A stretch of DNA of 64,000 bases, from the NCBI RefSeq assembly GCF_943734655.1, contig NC_071354.1, forward strand, positions 59,189,544-59,253,543. Direction: 5' to 3'. Both the position numbers and the translations under genes were made by a program. Source of the DNA: Sabethes cyaneus (lineage: Eukaryota > Arthropoda > Insecta > Diptera > Culicidae). The notes beneath the pieces were generated by a model. That model was not told where the DNA came from. It made no database searches and was given only the letters and a program-made list of their open reading frames with translations. Below are positions 19,260-30,649 of this stretch, piece by piece; within the stretch, counting starts at the first letter, position 1, and each line of letters opens with the position of its first letter.

Positions 19260-21360
19260 AAAAGTGGTAGTGGATTTTCCTTCTAATAGAATTATCAAAA
19301 TGTTCATTTAAGCTTAATAAGCATTGCTTCAGTGACCCTTTCTTATTTCCGTTTTTTCCCTTAACAGAAATTTCATGGATGCTAGCCGTCAGTTGCGAGA
19401 AGAATTCGATGACACGCATCAGAGTTTAACCGACGCGTTCTCCAATGCATTACGAATCGGTTTTTAACCCGCCTCCACACTTCGGAGAAAATTGGGAGCG
19501 TCTAGTTCACGGAAGTTAGACGACGCGTTGCTATTTCTCCATGACACTAATCTGGCTTTTCCTACATTTATATTAAACAATGAGCTGCAGTCATTCAAAA
19601 GCAGCCACAACGAAATTCAAAAAATATTAATTTACGTAGGTATTTTAATGTTTTGCTATCACACACTTCGTGAGCAACATTGTTGCCTTACACACTCTGC
19701 CCACAGTCAACTGTGCTGCAACGAGTTCCCCTACCGCTACTGTACCGTCCGGCGACTCAACCATTCTTCGCGGGTTGTAGAACCGACAATGCGCGTTTCA
19801 GTGGTCGCAAGATCCCAACCGTCAAGCGTGGGATGATTTATTACTCTTTTGAAATAGCTACACACAGCCAGTGCGCCGCACAGCACGGCACTGCTAAATT
19901 GAAACATCAATTAATTGGTGCTCTGCAGAGTGCACCAATGATTTTATCCCAGAAGCGTTAGTTCCCGCATCACGCCCGGTACCAGACGAGTGACGGCAAA
20001 CTAATCACTTTCAATCCGGACAGGCTTTTGTTGCTCTAACGAGTGGAGTGACCGGCCGGCGGACCCTGCGTGTTAGCGTGGCGTGGTACTACGGTGGGTG
20101 CGAAGCAATCGTAGGAATCCAGTACATCATCATAGGCTATACACAGGAATCATGTTTCATCGCTTGACACGTTGGCACTTTTCACTGCTCTAATATTGCC
20201 AATCATCCCCGGGAAACATTTTTTTGCCCGTACCATTAGAGGGTCTGTATGGAGTTGCTGCGGTCACCGATTGAATACCCTTCGCTTTGGCCTAGCAGAA
20301 GGGTCTGTCAACTGATTTGGTGAAATAAAAAAACATGTTCTATAGCGAACGCAGCAATATTTTTACAGTGCTTTCATGTTAGTAGGTATATCAATCAAAG
20401 TCATACGAATATGTCGCAGACTGCAATTAACAAAGCTTTCAAAACTAATTAATAAAGATTTTAAGTCAGTTTTTATAAAAAAGGAAAGATGACTCGATCT
20501 AAGAACAATAATCCGATGCTAGACTAATAAGGCCTTTGAACTCAGTTCGATGATTTAAGCAAAACCAGGTTTTGTGAACTAAACAGTTTTGTGACTGTTT
20601 TTTCTGTGATCTGATACAGCTTCATGTCAGTTCGTTTAACTTTCGGCCTAACTCTGCTACTCGCTGTGCTATCCTGAGTTTTAAGACTTAGATCATTTAG
20701 AAATGGGTTTGCACTTTGCACAATATTTGGGGACATGCCGGTACCGTGTAACTGTAAGAAAGTGAAAATGTCAGTAGGCGTTGCTCGCCGCGTAGAAGCA
20801 GTTTGGATGAAAGCCCAATAGTATAAAATATGGCCATCTGAAATTCCACAGTTTCGGTAATACTGACACTCAATAACTAAACCAGTAACCCAGAAGGTTA
20901 AACCATGCATTGATTACAAGCTTTGTTTTTTATTTTAAGACATAAAGTTGAGTTTTGAATAGTGAGGTCTCACCTTCAACGCTGCAAAAATCTATGCAAA
21001 ACTTAATAAAATCCCATATCTTGTTAAGACAAAATATCGTAGAAACTATCAAAGGAAATTGATTTAATTTTTTTCTCGTTTATTTGACAATTCGATTGAG
21101 ACAGAATACTGCAACGTTAGTATATTATAGGGCTTTCGTTCCGGTAGATCATGAAAATGACAAAACACGGAATATCACATTGGCGATCTGGAAGGAAAAT
21201 GGAATATATTTCACAGTGAGATATACAGTAGATTGGCTGTTTTGTTTACAACTCTGGAGTTGCTCTAACTGGAATGTGAACGAAAATGGACTGATTTTCA
21301 ATTATTTCGCTTGTCTTTTAATCGCCGTAGATTGCTTTCACTATCGATTATTTCACTTAC
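19260..21360. other. Intergenic DNA, no supported gene
   Basis: No domain, repeat family or tRNA is recognised. A minus-strand frame of 122 codons (20542-20910) is open but lacks compositional or motif support, and its upstream region has no clear promoter. At 19430-19480 and 19960-20100 the sequence is more GC-rich, without a coding signal. Confidence 0.5.
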
Positions 21361-22011
21361 TTACTTAAATGGCTTGCCGTCCTAAGACAAAGCCTGCTGA
21401 ACAAGGCTTCTTCATATAACTCGGTTGTGGGCTACCGCTCTCCCATTCCTCGGACACCGAGTGCTCTCCGCCAGATCTCGCTCCACCTGGTCTAACCATC
21501 GTGCTCGCTGCGTTCCTGGTCGTTTTGTCCCTACCGGATTTGAGGCAAACACCATTTTTGCAGGGTAGTTGTCCGGTATTCTTGCAACATGCCCTGCCCA
21601 TCGTATCCATCCAGCTTTAGTCACCTTTTGGATACTTGGATCGCCATAGAGCTGTGCGAGTTCATGGTTCATCTTCCGCCTCCATACTCAGTTTTCCTGT
21701 ACGCCGCCGAAGATCGTTCTTAGCACTCGTCGTTAGAAAACTCCATGCAGTCGCAGGTCCTCCTCGAGTATTGTCCATGTTTCATGCCCGTAGAGGACAA
21801 CCGGTCTAATAAGCATGTTGTACAGGGTGCACTTTGTACGGCGACTTTAGTCTGCTGTCGACCCCAATTGCTTGTGAAGTCCATAGTAAGCACGATTTCC
21901 GCTGATAATAGGCCTCCGAATCTCACGGCTGGTATCATTGTCCGCCGTTACCAGTGAGCCAAGGTAGACAAATTCGTCGACTACCTCAATCTCATCGCCA
22001 TCGGTCATTAT
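21360..22011 (-). mobile_element. LINE ORF2 C-terminal fragment, the best preserved of its family here
   Basis: Read on the minus strand with one or two breaks: a segment around VVDEFVYLGSLVTADND, then IISGNRAYYGLHKQL, then LYNMLIRPVVLYGHETW, then VLRTIFGGVQENG, then IRWAGHVARIPDN and a RARWLDQVERDL tail, ending near the stop codon in the CTTACTTACTTAAATGGC tail. This is the post-RT region of an insect endonuclease/RT-type non-LTR element. In-frame stops (for example after the RLHGVF segment) show it is dead. Confidence 0.85.
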
Positions 22012-22014
22012 AGG

Positions 22015-22310
22015 GTAAATTAACCATTAGTGGACCAGTTAGTATTTGAGTAATTTTCTTCCACGAATTATTTTAAACTGCGAACGCTAAACACGCAACC
22101 GATAGCACTTACAATACGAGTAATTTTTGATAACCCTAAAAAATATCAATTTATGTTGCAAATATCTGTATTTTACACATTTTTTAAAACAAATTGAAAT
22201 GTCCGTTTCCTTCATGGACCTTCTGGTTTACAATTGGATAGCGACCGGGTTCATTATAGGAATTCTAGTGTATTTTGCATGGAGAGGGACCACTAATGGC
22301 GACATTTCGC
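22015..22310. mobile_element. Probable MITE with CCATTAGTGGACC termini
   Basis: The left AACCATTAGTGGACCAG and right GGGACCACTAATGGCGA are inverted and about 290 bp apart. TATAGGGTAAATTAACC and the TATAGG motif near the right end match the short block at about 9470-9515. No coding capacity. The target duplication is unclear. Confidence 0.55.
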
Positions 22311-23284
22311 ATTGTTAACAATAAAATTGACCCTAGCAATTGTTGTACAGTTAAGCACTCGTCTACAGCAATTTGATATTTGTTGGCAAAACCGCTAGAA
22401 TAATTTAAATGCCGGTAGACTAATATAAAATAGGTTTCTATAGCCTTTTGTGTGAAATTCCTTACAAAAACCGAGTAAAACAAGTTTTTTGCTTAGCAAC
22501 TCTGCACCCAATTATTGCGCACCAAAATAACCTTTAAATCTTTTTATTGCACACCTAACGCTCAATTATTGCACAGCTTTTGTTTTGATTTTTACTCATT
22601 TTTCATTGACATCATTGCCAAGCTGTTTTACTTGTGGACAAAGTAGCTTACATATACATATTTCAGGATATATATATACCTTAGCATCCATTAGGGACCT
22701 AAAAATCTCGCAATAACCGGTTAAAAACGGGAAAAATCGCAATACGGGAAACTACGGCTCGCACCGCTTGCGTTGATTAACAAAAAGCAACACCGCAGAC
22801 AAGTGAACTGTCAAACATGCGTTGCAGGAAAACAGGGGTTAGGGCAAGAAAAACAGGTGAGCAATAAAATTAGAAGGAGTGTCGTACGTAGTTCCAATTA
22901 TTGAACTTATTGAATTTATCGGCAATTTGTGTTATAAAGACCCAATTTTATTCACTTATTGAGTAGGTACAGTATGTTTCTATCAATACTACGAAACCTA
23001 TAGAACACGCCTCTTTGCGTCTAAGGTTCTGTGAAAGCTTATTTTGTAAATCAAATTTCTTAATAATTATGACAAGAAAATCGTTTGGTAAAGGCGTAAT
23101 TGGAACACACGTAAGAACATTCATTATTACGCTTAAAAATTACGTTGATTTACAGGCGAAATTTGTAGCATTCAATAGATAATGAATTCCACCAACTTCA
23201 CAGCAGCGGAACAACAAGTTGAGTGTTTTTCATATTAGCGGGGGTTGAGTAAATGTACCAGTTTTTATTATTGTAATTATTGTA
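22311..23284. other. Intergenic DNA, nothing recognised
   Basis: AT-rich, short frames only. A run of ATTATTGCACA-like words occurs at about 22513-22575. I see no repeat boundary, RNA gene or coding region. Confidence 0.5.
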
Positions 23285-24270
23285 AGTTGTAGCTGTTACA
23301 GAATCATTTACTTTCAAATTTTGTGCAAAGTAGTGAACAATTGATTGAGCAAAAATCATAGACTCTTATAAAACGGATTATTAACTACGAAAAACTCATT
23401 CTAAGCACCAGAAACTGTTCTGTTACGGTAGGTACTCTCACATAGAAAATAGCAATCTAGAGTACACTGCCTATCATTCCAATGCCAATCCCTAGGCGAA
23501 TCGTACCTAATCTGAACACAATTCTCAACACCGTTAAGATTATTTGGCTCTCCTTTGCCCCAATATGTCAGTTCAAATTTTTTCCCAGTGGGCTGCCAGT
23601 AAAATTCTTTTTTTTCTCTTAGATTGCTACCACCAATCCACACTTCCGTTGTTGATATCCCAGAATTCTTTATCGCCTCAAGTGCTCTCGTGTATTTGCT
23701 AGTAGTGTCCAGGACGGCCAGCTGCATGCGAAGAGAGTTACAATATTCTATAGCATAGAACCAATTGCCCTAAAATGATTTCAAACTATCACTTTGTCAA
23801 CATTTTACTGTATATTAGTATAAAACCTTCATATGTGACATAACAAATTCCGATTCCTTAAAATTCGGATTGAATTCTAAGCAATTAATGTCTGAGCTAA
23901 GCAGACACGCCAACACTAATAGTTTCCACATCTCTGCGCTTCACAAGTGGACTACATAATAACAAGGCCTTGCTTCGCGATTCAAAATATATAACTGTAG
24001 GGTATCGGAAAAGAATTAAATCAGCAAACAAACTGCTTACCTACTTGAGAAATAAACTTACCACATTTACGTTGCATGTCATTTTCCTCGAGCTGCTCAA
24101 ATTCACAAGCATGGTGATAAATAGTCTTACCGTTGTCTTTCGTGACATTTGCCAAGCTTAGCTTAGCAAAGCTTAGACTGATTGCACATATCAATAGTTG
24201 CACTCAGTGATTGACCCGAATCAGTAAAATCGCATAATGAATCAAATGAATGGGGTTAGGATTGACCGAT
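23285..24270. repeat. Left arm of the C-type lectin inverted duplication
   Basis: Reverse-complement similarity with 24920-25890 covers a complete lectin gene, its TATA box and about 280 bp of upstream DNA, to a common outer point near ATTGACCGAT/ATCGGTCAAT. The unpaired centre (24271-24919) holds the GAT microsatellite. Confidence 0.9.
23401..23931 (-). CDS. Secreted mannose-type C-type lectin, gene 1 (two exons)
   Basis: Join of exon 1 (23931-23827) and exon 2 (23769-23401) around a 57-bp GT-AG intron with a TACTAAT branch site. The 157-aa product has a signal peptide (MWKLLVLACLLSSDINC) and one C-type lectin domain: WFY..EYC at 38-45, WIGG at 79-82, EPN at 109-111 (mannose-type Ca-binding motif), C119, WND at 132-134, C137, C145, plus an extra Cys at 141. 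One N-glycosylation site (NRT) is near the C-terminus. Small single-domain lectins of this kind in mosquitoes are haemolymph, gut or salivary carbohydrate-binding proteins. The TATA-like TTATATATTTT is at about 23994-23984. The polyadenylation region reads AGTAAA where copy 2 has AATAAA. It differs from gene 2 by four residues. Confidence 0.9.
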
Positions 24271-24462
24271 TATTGTAACTGTGCCAAATTCAGTGACTCG
24301 ATATTTAAAGGATCAATAACTGCGCCGGCCACGTCCTTGCAATCCGGTGGGTTTGGGGATGGAATATTAGAGCAATCGTTATTGTTTTAGGAACCGTGTT
24401 AACGTGCTCGTTGTCGTTCATGCACTTGCCAATTGGATAAAAAGTATTCCTGTCCATTTCAT

Positions 24463-24757
<295 letters not shown>

Positions 24758-24919
24758 ATGTACATAATATGAAGATTATTTGAAGTATTCTTTGCTTGAA
24801 GTCTGCTGCTCTATTCTAAGCTCACAGAAATTGAGAAAATTGAAGGGTCCCAAATTTAAGCATGCGCAAAAATCCATAGATCTGACTTCGGTGGTGATGA
24901 GTCCCCACAGGAAAAAAAA

Positions 24920-25890
24920 GATCGGTCAATTCTAACCTTATTCATTTGATTCATTGTGCAATTTCACTGATTCGAGTTAATCGCTGAGTGCAACCATCGA
25001 AATGCGTAATCAGTCTAAGCTTAGCTAAGCTAAGCTTGGTAAATGCCACGAAAGACAACGGTAAGACTATTTATCACCATGCATGTGAATTGGTGCAGCT
25101 CGAGGAAAATGACATGCAACGTTAATGTGATAAGTTTATTTCTCAAGCAGGTAAGCAGTTTGTTTACTGATTTAAACCTTTTCCGATACCCTACAGTTAT
25201 ATATTTTGAATCGCGAAGCAAGGCCTTGTTATTATGTAGTCTACTTGTGAAGCGCAGAGATGTGGAAACTATTAGTGTTGGCGTGTCTGCTTAGCTCAGA
25301 CATTAATTGCTTAGATTTCAATCCGAATTTTAAGGAATCGGAATTTGTTATGTCACATATGAAGGTTTTATACTAATATGCAGTAAAATGTTGGCAAAGT
25401 GATAGTTTGTATTCATTTCAGGGCAATTGGTTTTATGCTACAGAATATTGTAACTCTCTCCGCATGCAGCTGGCCGTCCTGGACACTACTAGCAAATACA
25501 CGAGTGCACTTGAGGTGATTAAAAATTCTGGAATATCAACAACGGAAGTGTGGATTGGTGGCAGCAATCTAAGAGAAAAAAAAGAATTTTACTGGCAGCC
25601 CACTGGGAAAAAATTTGAACTGACATATTGGGGCAAAGGAGAGCCAAATAATCTTAACGGTGTTGAGAATTGTGTTCAGATTAGGTACGATTCGCCTAGG
25701 GATTGGCATTGGAATGATAGGCAGTGTACTCTAGATTGCTATTTTCTATGCGAGAGTACCTACCGTAACAGAACAGTTTCTGGTGCTTAGAATGAGTTTT
25801 TCGTAGTTAATAATCCATTTTATAAGAGTCCATGGTCTTCGATCGATTGTTCACTACTTTGCGCAAAATTTGAAAATAAAGGTTTTGTAA
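24920..25890. repeat. Right arm of the C-type lectin inverted duplication
   Basis: Partner of 23285-24270 in reverse complement, from the ATCGGTCAAT point near 24921 to about 25890 beyond the polyadenylation signal. AAGCTTAGCTAAGCTAAGCT at about 25016-25035 is self-complementary in both arms. Confidence 0.9.
25260..25790 (+). CDS. Secreted mannose-type C-type lectin, gene 2 (two exons)
   Basis: Exon 1 at 25260-25364 (35 codons), intron 25365-25421 (57 bp, GT…CAG), exon 2 at 25422-25790 (122 codons and stop). The 157-aa product has a signal peptide of about 17 residues; lectin domain residues C45, EPN 109-111, C119, WND 132-134, C137, C145; and an extra C141. EPN plus WND predicts calcium-dependent binding of mannose-type sugars. 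TATATAT at 25198-25204 fits a start of transcription about 30 bp before the ATG region. AATAAA is at 25875-25880. I chose this ATG because it opens the signal peptide and the intron length matches the paralogues exactly; the later in-frame ATG at 25407 lies inside the intron and is wrong. Differences from gene 1 are residues 19, 42, 63 and 67. Confidence 0.92.
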
Positions 25891-26230
25891 CAGCTGCAAT
25901 AATTCAGTAAGATTCGAGATATTTTTGTAAATTAATAAATAGCATTGTTTTTAAAAAAAATATGGCATAGCATTTTCCGAACTTCCCATAGCTAGAGAAT
26001 TACAAAAATTAATTCCGTTGTGCATCAGAGAGTTCCGTGTTTTTCTAAACAAAAACTGTGGTGTTCTAGCATCTTCCGCGTTTCTAACGTTGTAAGTATG
26101 CAAATCGTTACCTCGTTTAATTCGATCACACACTCACAAGTATCGAGACACTATTCCATCAGGGGGTGAAAATGTCAAAATGCTCAGCCGTCCATTCGGC
26201 AAAATTTTTTATGTTACCAAACGTTACTTA
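25891..26230. other. Intergenic DNA, nothing recognised
   Basis: AT-rich spacer between the lectin repeat arm and a SINE. Short frames only. Confidence 0.5.
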
Positions 26231-26234
26231 TGGG

Positions 26235-26590
26235 GCTTATGGAGGTCTCTGTAGCCGCATGTTTACCGAGTCTGCTTTGACAAGCGAAAGGTCATATCTT
26301 CGAATCTTAGTAGAATCAGGCCATTCGATGTCAAAGTGACTTTAGCATGGGTAATAAACTCAGGGTTCTAATCACCCTTCCTTCATGCTGAATTCTCTAT
26401 ATTATCCCGATATGGCCTATTGACAGTGCAAAAATGACTCTTATAGTAAAAATGCACTGGTTAGCTGCGCTAGGGATTGCTATAATTGGGGACCACGCTG
26501 TCATGTGGAACGAGGTGGGTAAAGTAAAGAGAAAGCATTATGGGAAGGGTACCAAATTACACGCAAGCACGCATAACAAGATTCAATAAG
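26235..26590 (+). mobile_element. tRNA-derived SINE, family 2 (copy 1)
   Basis: The tRNA-like head CTGTAGCCGCATGTTTACCG…GACAAGCGAAAGGTC…TTCGAATCTTAGTAGAATC carries a recognisable box B (TTCGAATC). It matches 37386-37500. The tail (GTGACTTTAGCATGGGT) is shared; downstream parts diverge. Confidence 0.8.
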
Positions 26591-27111
26591 TACATCACGC
26601 ACTCAATAGCACCCCATGATGAGTTCATACAGCAAAAATATCGCTACTAAAGATCCATAAACGTCGATATGCACCATCAACGTTCGGCTGTTGAAATTTT
26701 GGTAATTTTCACCAAGTGGAATTTAATATGGAAAAGTTTTTCTTTTTTTTTTCTTTAATGTCAGGTTTCGCATTCTACTAAGACGCTCCAAAAATTTCAG
26801 CCAATAATTATTAAATTATAGCTAAAAGAATGTTCTTTGGTAGTAGACACCACACTAAATTTGGCATCACTGTACGCACCGCGAGTGCCTGCCAGTTAAG
26901 TGACACCGGCTCAGCGTACTAACGCACAAAATGGATTTACATGGATTCTACTTAATATAATGGCTTTTAAATTATAGTTAAAAAAGCCTTTACCACAAGT
27001 TTCAATTGAATTGTTGCCGAGCGACGGTTACGGATCCTTTTCGTCATACGTACATACGATTCATACTTTATTACGAGTTTTTTAAAGAATTAATCCGCAA
27101 GTACACGGAAG

Positions 27112-27362
27112 GAAATCCGATTCCGATACCATGAATAAAATCATGAAATCATGAAGTTTGAATTGCTGTCAAATCATGACTGAACTACGGTAAGAGGCAG
27201 CTCAGAATCATGAATAATAGTTCGTGATCTTGCGTTGTGTTGTACTGCAAGAAGTTCATGATATCATGATTATTATTCATGGTGTATTTTCACAAAACAT
27301 AAGCTAGAAACCTGAAATCATGAGTCATTTCGCTCATTTTGGAGATTAGATTTCTACCCATG
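27112..27362. mobile_element. MITE with ACACGGAAGGAAATC termini (copy 2)
   Basis: Reverse-complement relative of 15588-15863, with shared ATCATGA-rich interior (for example GTTGTACTGCAAGAAG and its complement). Ends: ACACGGAAGGAAATC on the left and TAGATTTCTACCCATGT on the right, the latter complementary to the left end of copy 1. TA is present at both outer flanks. Confidence 0.8.
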
Positions 27363-28109
27363 TACTCAAGTTTTTTACACCAGTTAAATCTGACACATCT
27401 TGCCTGTACATGTATATCCATTTAGCCCAAAAAAATATTTCGGAACTTACATTTCTCAGTGGAACAATCTTTCATGGTCCAGCGGGAGTTCGTCATTCGA
27501 AAATTCACTTCGTCATAAGCAAGATTTCTTTCGTTTACCTTGGGCAGACAGCAATTATTTACAAAAATTTATGCATGTATTCTTTGAACCGTGTGCAAGA
27601 GCTATCCAACTACTACAAAAAAAAGTGGAAATAGTTTGAATCACAGCTCAAAATTTCATGTAGTTACTCCAAGCGATCAGCAGATTCTCTTCGTCATACT
27701 CAAAACTGGTAGAAAAACCAAGAAAACTTCTATTTTTTGAATATATAGTGGAAAATAGTAATTTTCTAACATATTCTTTTCCTCGATAGCGAAGAGAAAG
27801 TCCATAAATATCAATACCAGGTTAATATGAATGTAATTTGCATCAAAATTGGTTATAATGCTGGTTTCTTGTCCATATGTCTGGAAAGTAGGCGAAAACT
27901 CGCCGCAGACGAACCCATCCAGCATCCTATTGTTCGCTCTATCTTATATAAACTGGCTAAACAACAGACTAGATTAGTCCGCATTCTTAATCCGCCAGCA
28001 GCCGTCGTGCTGTCTGTTCATATAGTTGAATATGTTCTCTGTTAAGTGTTAAGTCTTATAAATGTAATAACTATTGTACTATACAATAGTCCGAAATCGT
28101 CCTTCTTCT

Positions 28110-29890
28110 TCTTCAGCATAGAGCCGGGGTGGCTCGTGCTGTTTCAAGCACTCGTCTCCATTCAACTCGGTCTTGGGCCACTCGTCGCCAATTTCCTAGC
28201 CATCATGTGCGTTAGGCCCCCTGTTCCTGGTGCCGGTGCGGTTGTTGAAGAGGACTATTTTCGTCGCACTGCCGTCCGGCATGCTTACGACGTGTCCGGC
28301 CCACCGTAGCCTGCTAACTTTCGCTAGATGTACGATGAAATCGTCTGTTTATCCTAAATAACCGACTGACGGGAACTACCTTAGGCCTTAATTGCCTAGG
28401 ATAGGCCGTTCCCCAAGAAATACAAAACATCATATCCGGTGTTCTGCGCTGATAGGGGAATTTAAAACATACAGTCCACCCGCTTCCAACCGTGCTATCG
28501 AAAAAATGTATTTAACTGCTTCCTGCTTAGTTTCAGTTTAGCTTAAGGTGAACCCACCAGTAGGAAGGTACCAAAACATCGCCGTCGATTGTTACGCCCC
28601 AGCACCATCGATAGGTTTCGGTTCCGTTGGCCAGCACGTACTTTGTTTTAGACGTATTTACTTTTATCCCAATCTTTTCTACTTCGCGCTTTAGTCTGGT
28701 GTACTGTTCAGCCACCGCCACAGATGTTCTACCGATAATATCCATGTCATCGGAAAAGCAGGTGAATTGACTGGATTTGTCGAAGATCGGGAAACGCGTG
28801 TTGTTAACCGCTCGGTTCATAACACCTTGTAGCGTTATGTTTAACAGTAGGCATGAGAGACCATCACGTTGACGAAGGCCCCTGTGTGAATCGAATGAAC
28901 GCGACAGTTCACCTGAAATCGGATTACAGCACTGTGTACCATCCATCGTAGATTGAAATGATCAGCTTCCTGAGGAGGCCGTTCACGTCCTTGATTTTCC
29001 ATAGCTATTTTCGGCCGATGGTATCATACGGGGCTTTGAAGTCAATGAACAACGTAAGAATTCTGTATTTACGGCCCTTTTGGAGGATCTGCTGCCGTGT
29101 AGATTTGTTCGCAATTGGTGATACTCTCGAGAAAATGATATGGAACTTTGTAGGCGGCATTGAGAACGGTTTGTCTGTTTGTTTATTTTTATTTACGGCC
29201 CTTTTTACCTTTTGGTCAATTAGGTCGATTTGAGAACGCTGATCGCTCGATAGTTCTCACAGTTCAACGTGTCGCCCTTCTTGTAGATTGGGTAGATAAG
29301 CACTCGGTAGCTGTTCCGTTCCCCAAATTCTAACAATTAACCAGTGTAGACACGTGGCCAACTTTACTGTTTTCTTTCCTATCCGGTTTATTGTTCTTTA
29401 GCTCATGATGACCTCCTTGACTTTGCCTATCGTTGAGGCTGCACCATTTCTTCGTTTGTCGCATTTGCTTTCCCCGCCGTCATAGCATAGTTCTCTGCCA
29501 GGGCACTATTCAGGTGTTCATCGAAGTAGTGCTTCCACCTTTCGGTCACCTCACGGTAGTCCATCAAAATACTGTCATTCTTATCCCGGCACATTTCGGC
29601 TCGCGGCACATTTTCTACTGTTTGTGTCTTTTCACGTTCTGACGTGTGGCACTGCGCATCTTGGCCGCCCGCGCAGCGTTCTCCTCATCTATCACTCTCC
29701 TACATTCATCGTCAAACCAATCGTTCCGCTGATTCTGTGCCACGTGCCTGATGGAGCTCTTCACTACAATGCTAATGGCTGTGTTGATGGTGTTCCAACA
29801 GTCCTCGAGAGGCGCTTTGTTCAGGTTGTACTCTTCCAGCAGAGCAACTTCGAATGAGTGCGCGTACTGTGCAAGATACCAGTTCGATGT
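28110..29890 (-). mobile_element. LINE remnant: linker, reverse transcriptase and C-terminal pieces
   Basis: On the minus strand, in order: a linker (about 29860-29600; NDWFDDECRRVIDEENAAR), MCRDKNDSILMDYREVTERW (about 29590-29520), an RT segment (about 28950-28600; SHRGLRQRDGLSCLLLN, GVMNRAV, SDDMDIIGRT, KVNTSKTKYVLA) and the decayed RW.GH…MPDD tail (28300-28200). The catalytic FADD is altered to FSDD. Multiple frameshifts are present. It belongs to the same broad family as 21360-22011, 46010-47390 and 51340-52300. It lies just downstream of the third lectin gene. Confidence 0.85.
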
Positions 29891-30073
29891 ATAATAAAAA
29901 TAGATGTCCAAAAATTGTATCAAATTAAAGTTGAAGTTTTAATACTGGCTATAGGTAAAAAGGAATTCGAGTGATACTATGCGTTAATTTTTTGAAACAA
30001 AGTTTTTTATTGATTAAAAAATCATTTATTTTCGAATTTTGTGCAAAATACTAAGCTGTAGTTTGAACAAAAA

Positions 30074-30646
30074 TCATACACTCTTATAAAATGAATTTTT
30101 ACCTCCAAAAAGCTCATTCCAAGCATAAGAAACTGCTCTGCTACGGTAGGTACTCTCGCATACAAAATGACATTCCAAAGTACACTGCCTATCGTTCCAA
30201 TGCCATCCCTTAGAAGAATCGTACTTAATTTGAACACAGTTTTCAACACCTTTATGATTATTTGGCTCTCCTTTGCCCCAATGTGTCAGTGCAAATCTTT
30301 TTCCCGTAGGCTGCCAGTAAAATTCTTTTTTTCCTCTTAGATTACTGCCACCAATCCACACTTCCGTTGTCCAACCAACACTCCTTATCGCCTCAAGTGC
30401 TCTCGTGTATTTGCTGGTACTGTCAAGCACGGCCAACTGCATGTCGAGAGAGTTACAATATTCTGTACCATAGAACCAATTGCCCTGAAATGAATTCAAA
30501 CTATCACTTTGTTACCATTTTACTAAAAATTAGTATAAAACCTTCACATGTGACAAAACAAATATCGATTCCTTGACATTCGGATCGAATTCTAAGCAAT
30601 TAATGCATGAGCTAAGCAAAAATGCCAAAACTAATACTTTCCACAT
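30074..30646 (-). CDS. Secreted mannose-type C-type lectin, gene 3, extended C-terminus
   Basis: Exon 1 at 30646-30542, intron 30541-30485 (57 bp), exon 2 at 30484-30074; 171 residues. Signal peptide MWKVLVLAFLLSSCINC, then the lectin domain with C45, EPN 108-110, C118, WND 131-133, C136, C144, and an extra C140. One residue is missing in the loop at 70-76 relative to genes 1 and 2. The TAG stop of genes 1 and 2 is TGG here, so the frame runs 14 residues further (…SYAWNELFGGKNSFYKSV) to a TGA. The TATA-like AATATATAA is at 30701-30709 and AATAAA at 30030-30025. The lectin fold and sugar-binding residues are intact, so the gene is probably functional. Confidence 0.9.
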
Positions 30647-30649
30647 CTC

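Noticed and set aside
20542..20910. Minus-strand frame of 122 codons
   Set aside because: No domain, no signal peptide, no promoter or paralogue. An internal shorter start (64 codons) looks no better.
25407..25790. Start of lectin gene 2 at the ATG at 25407
   Set aside because: That ATG lies within the 57-bp intron. The upstream exon with signal peptide and matching intron in all three paralogues gives the true start at 25260.
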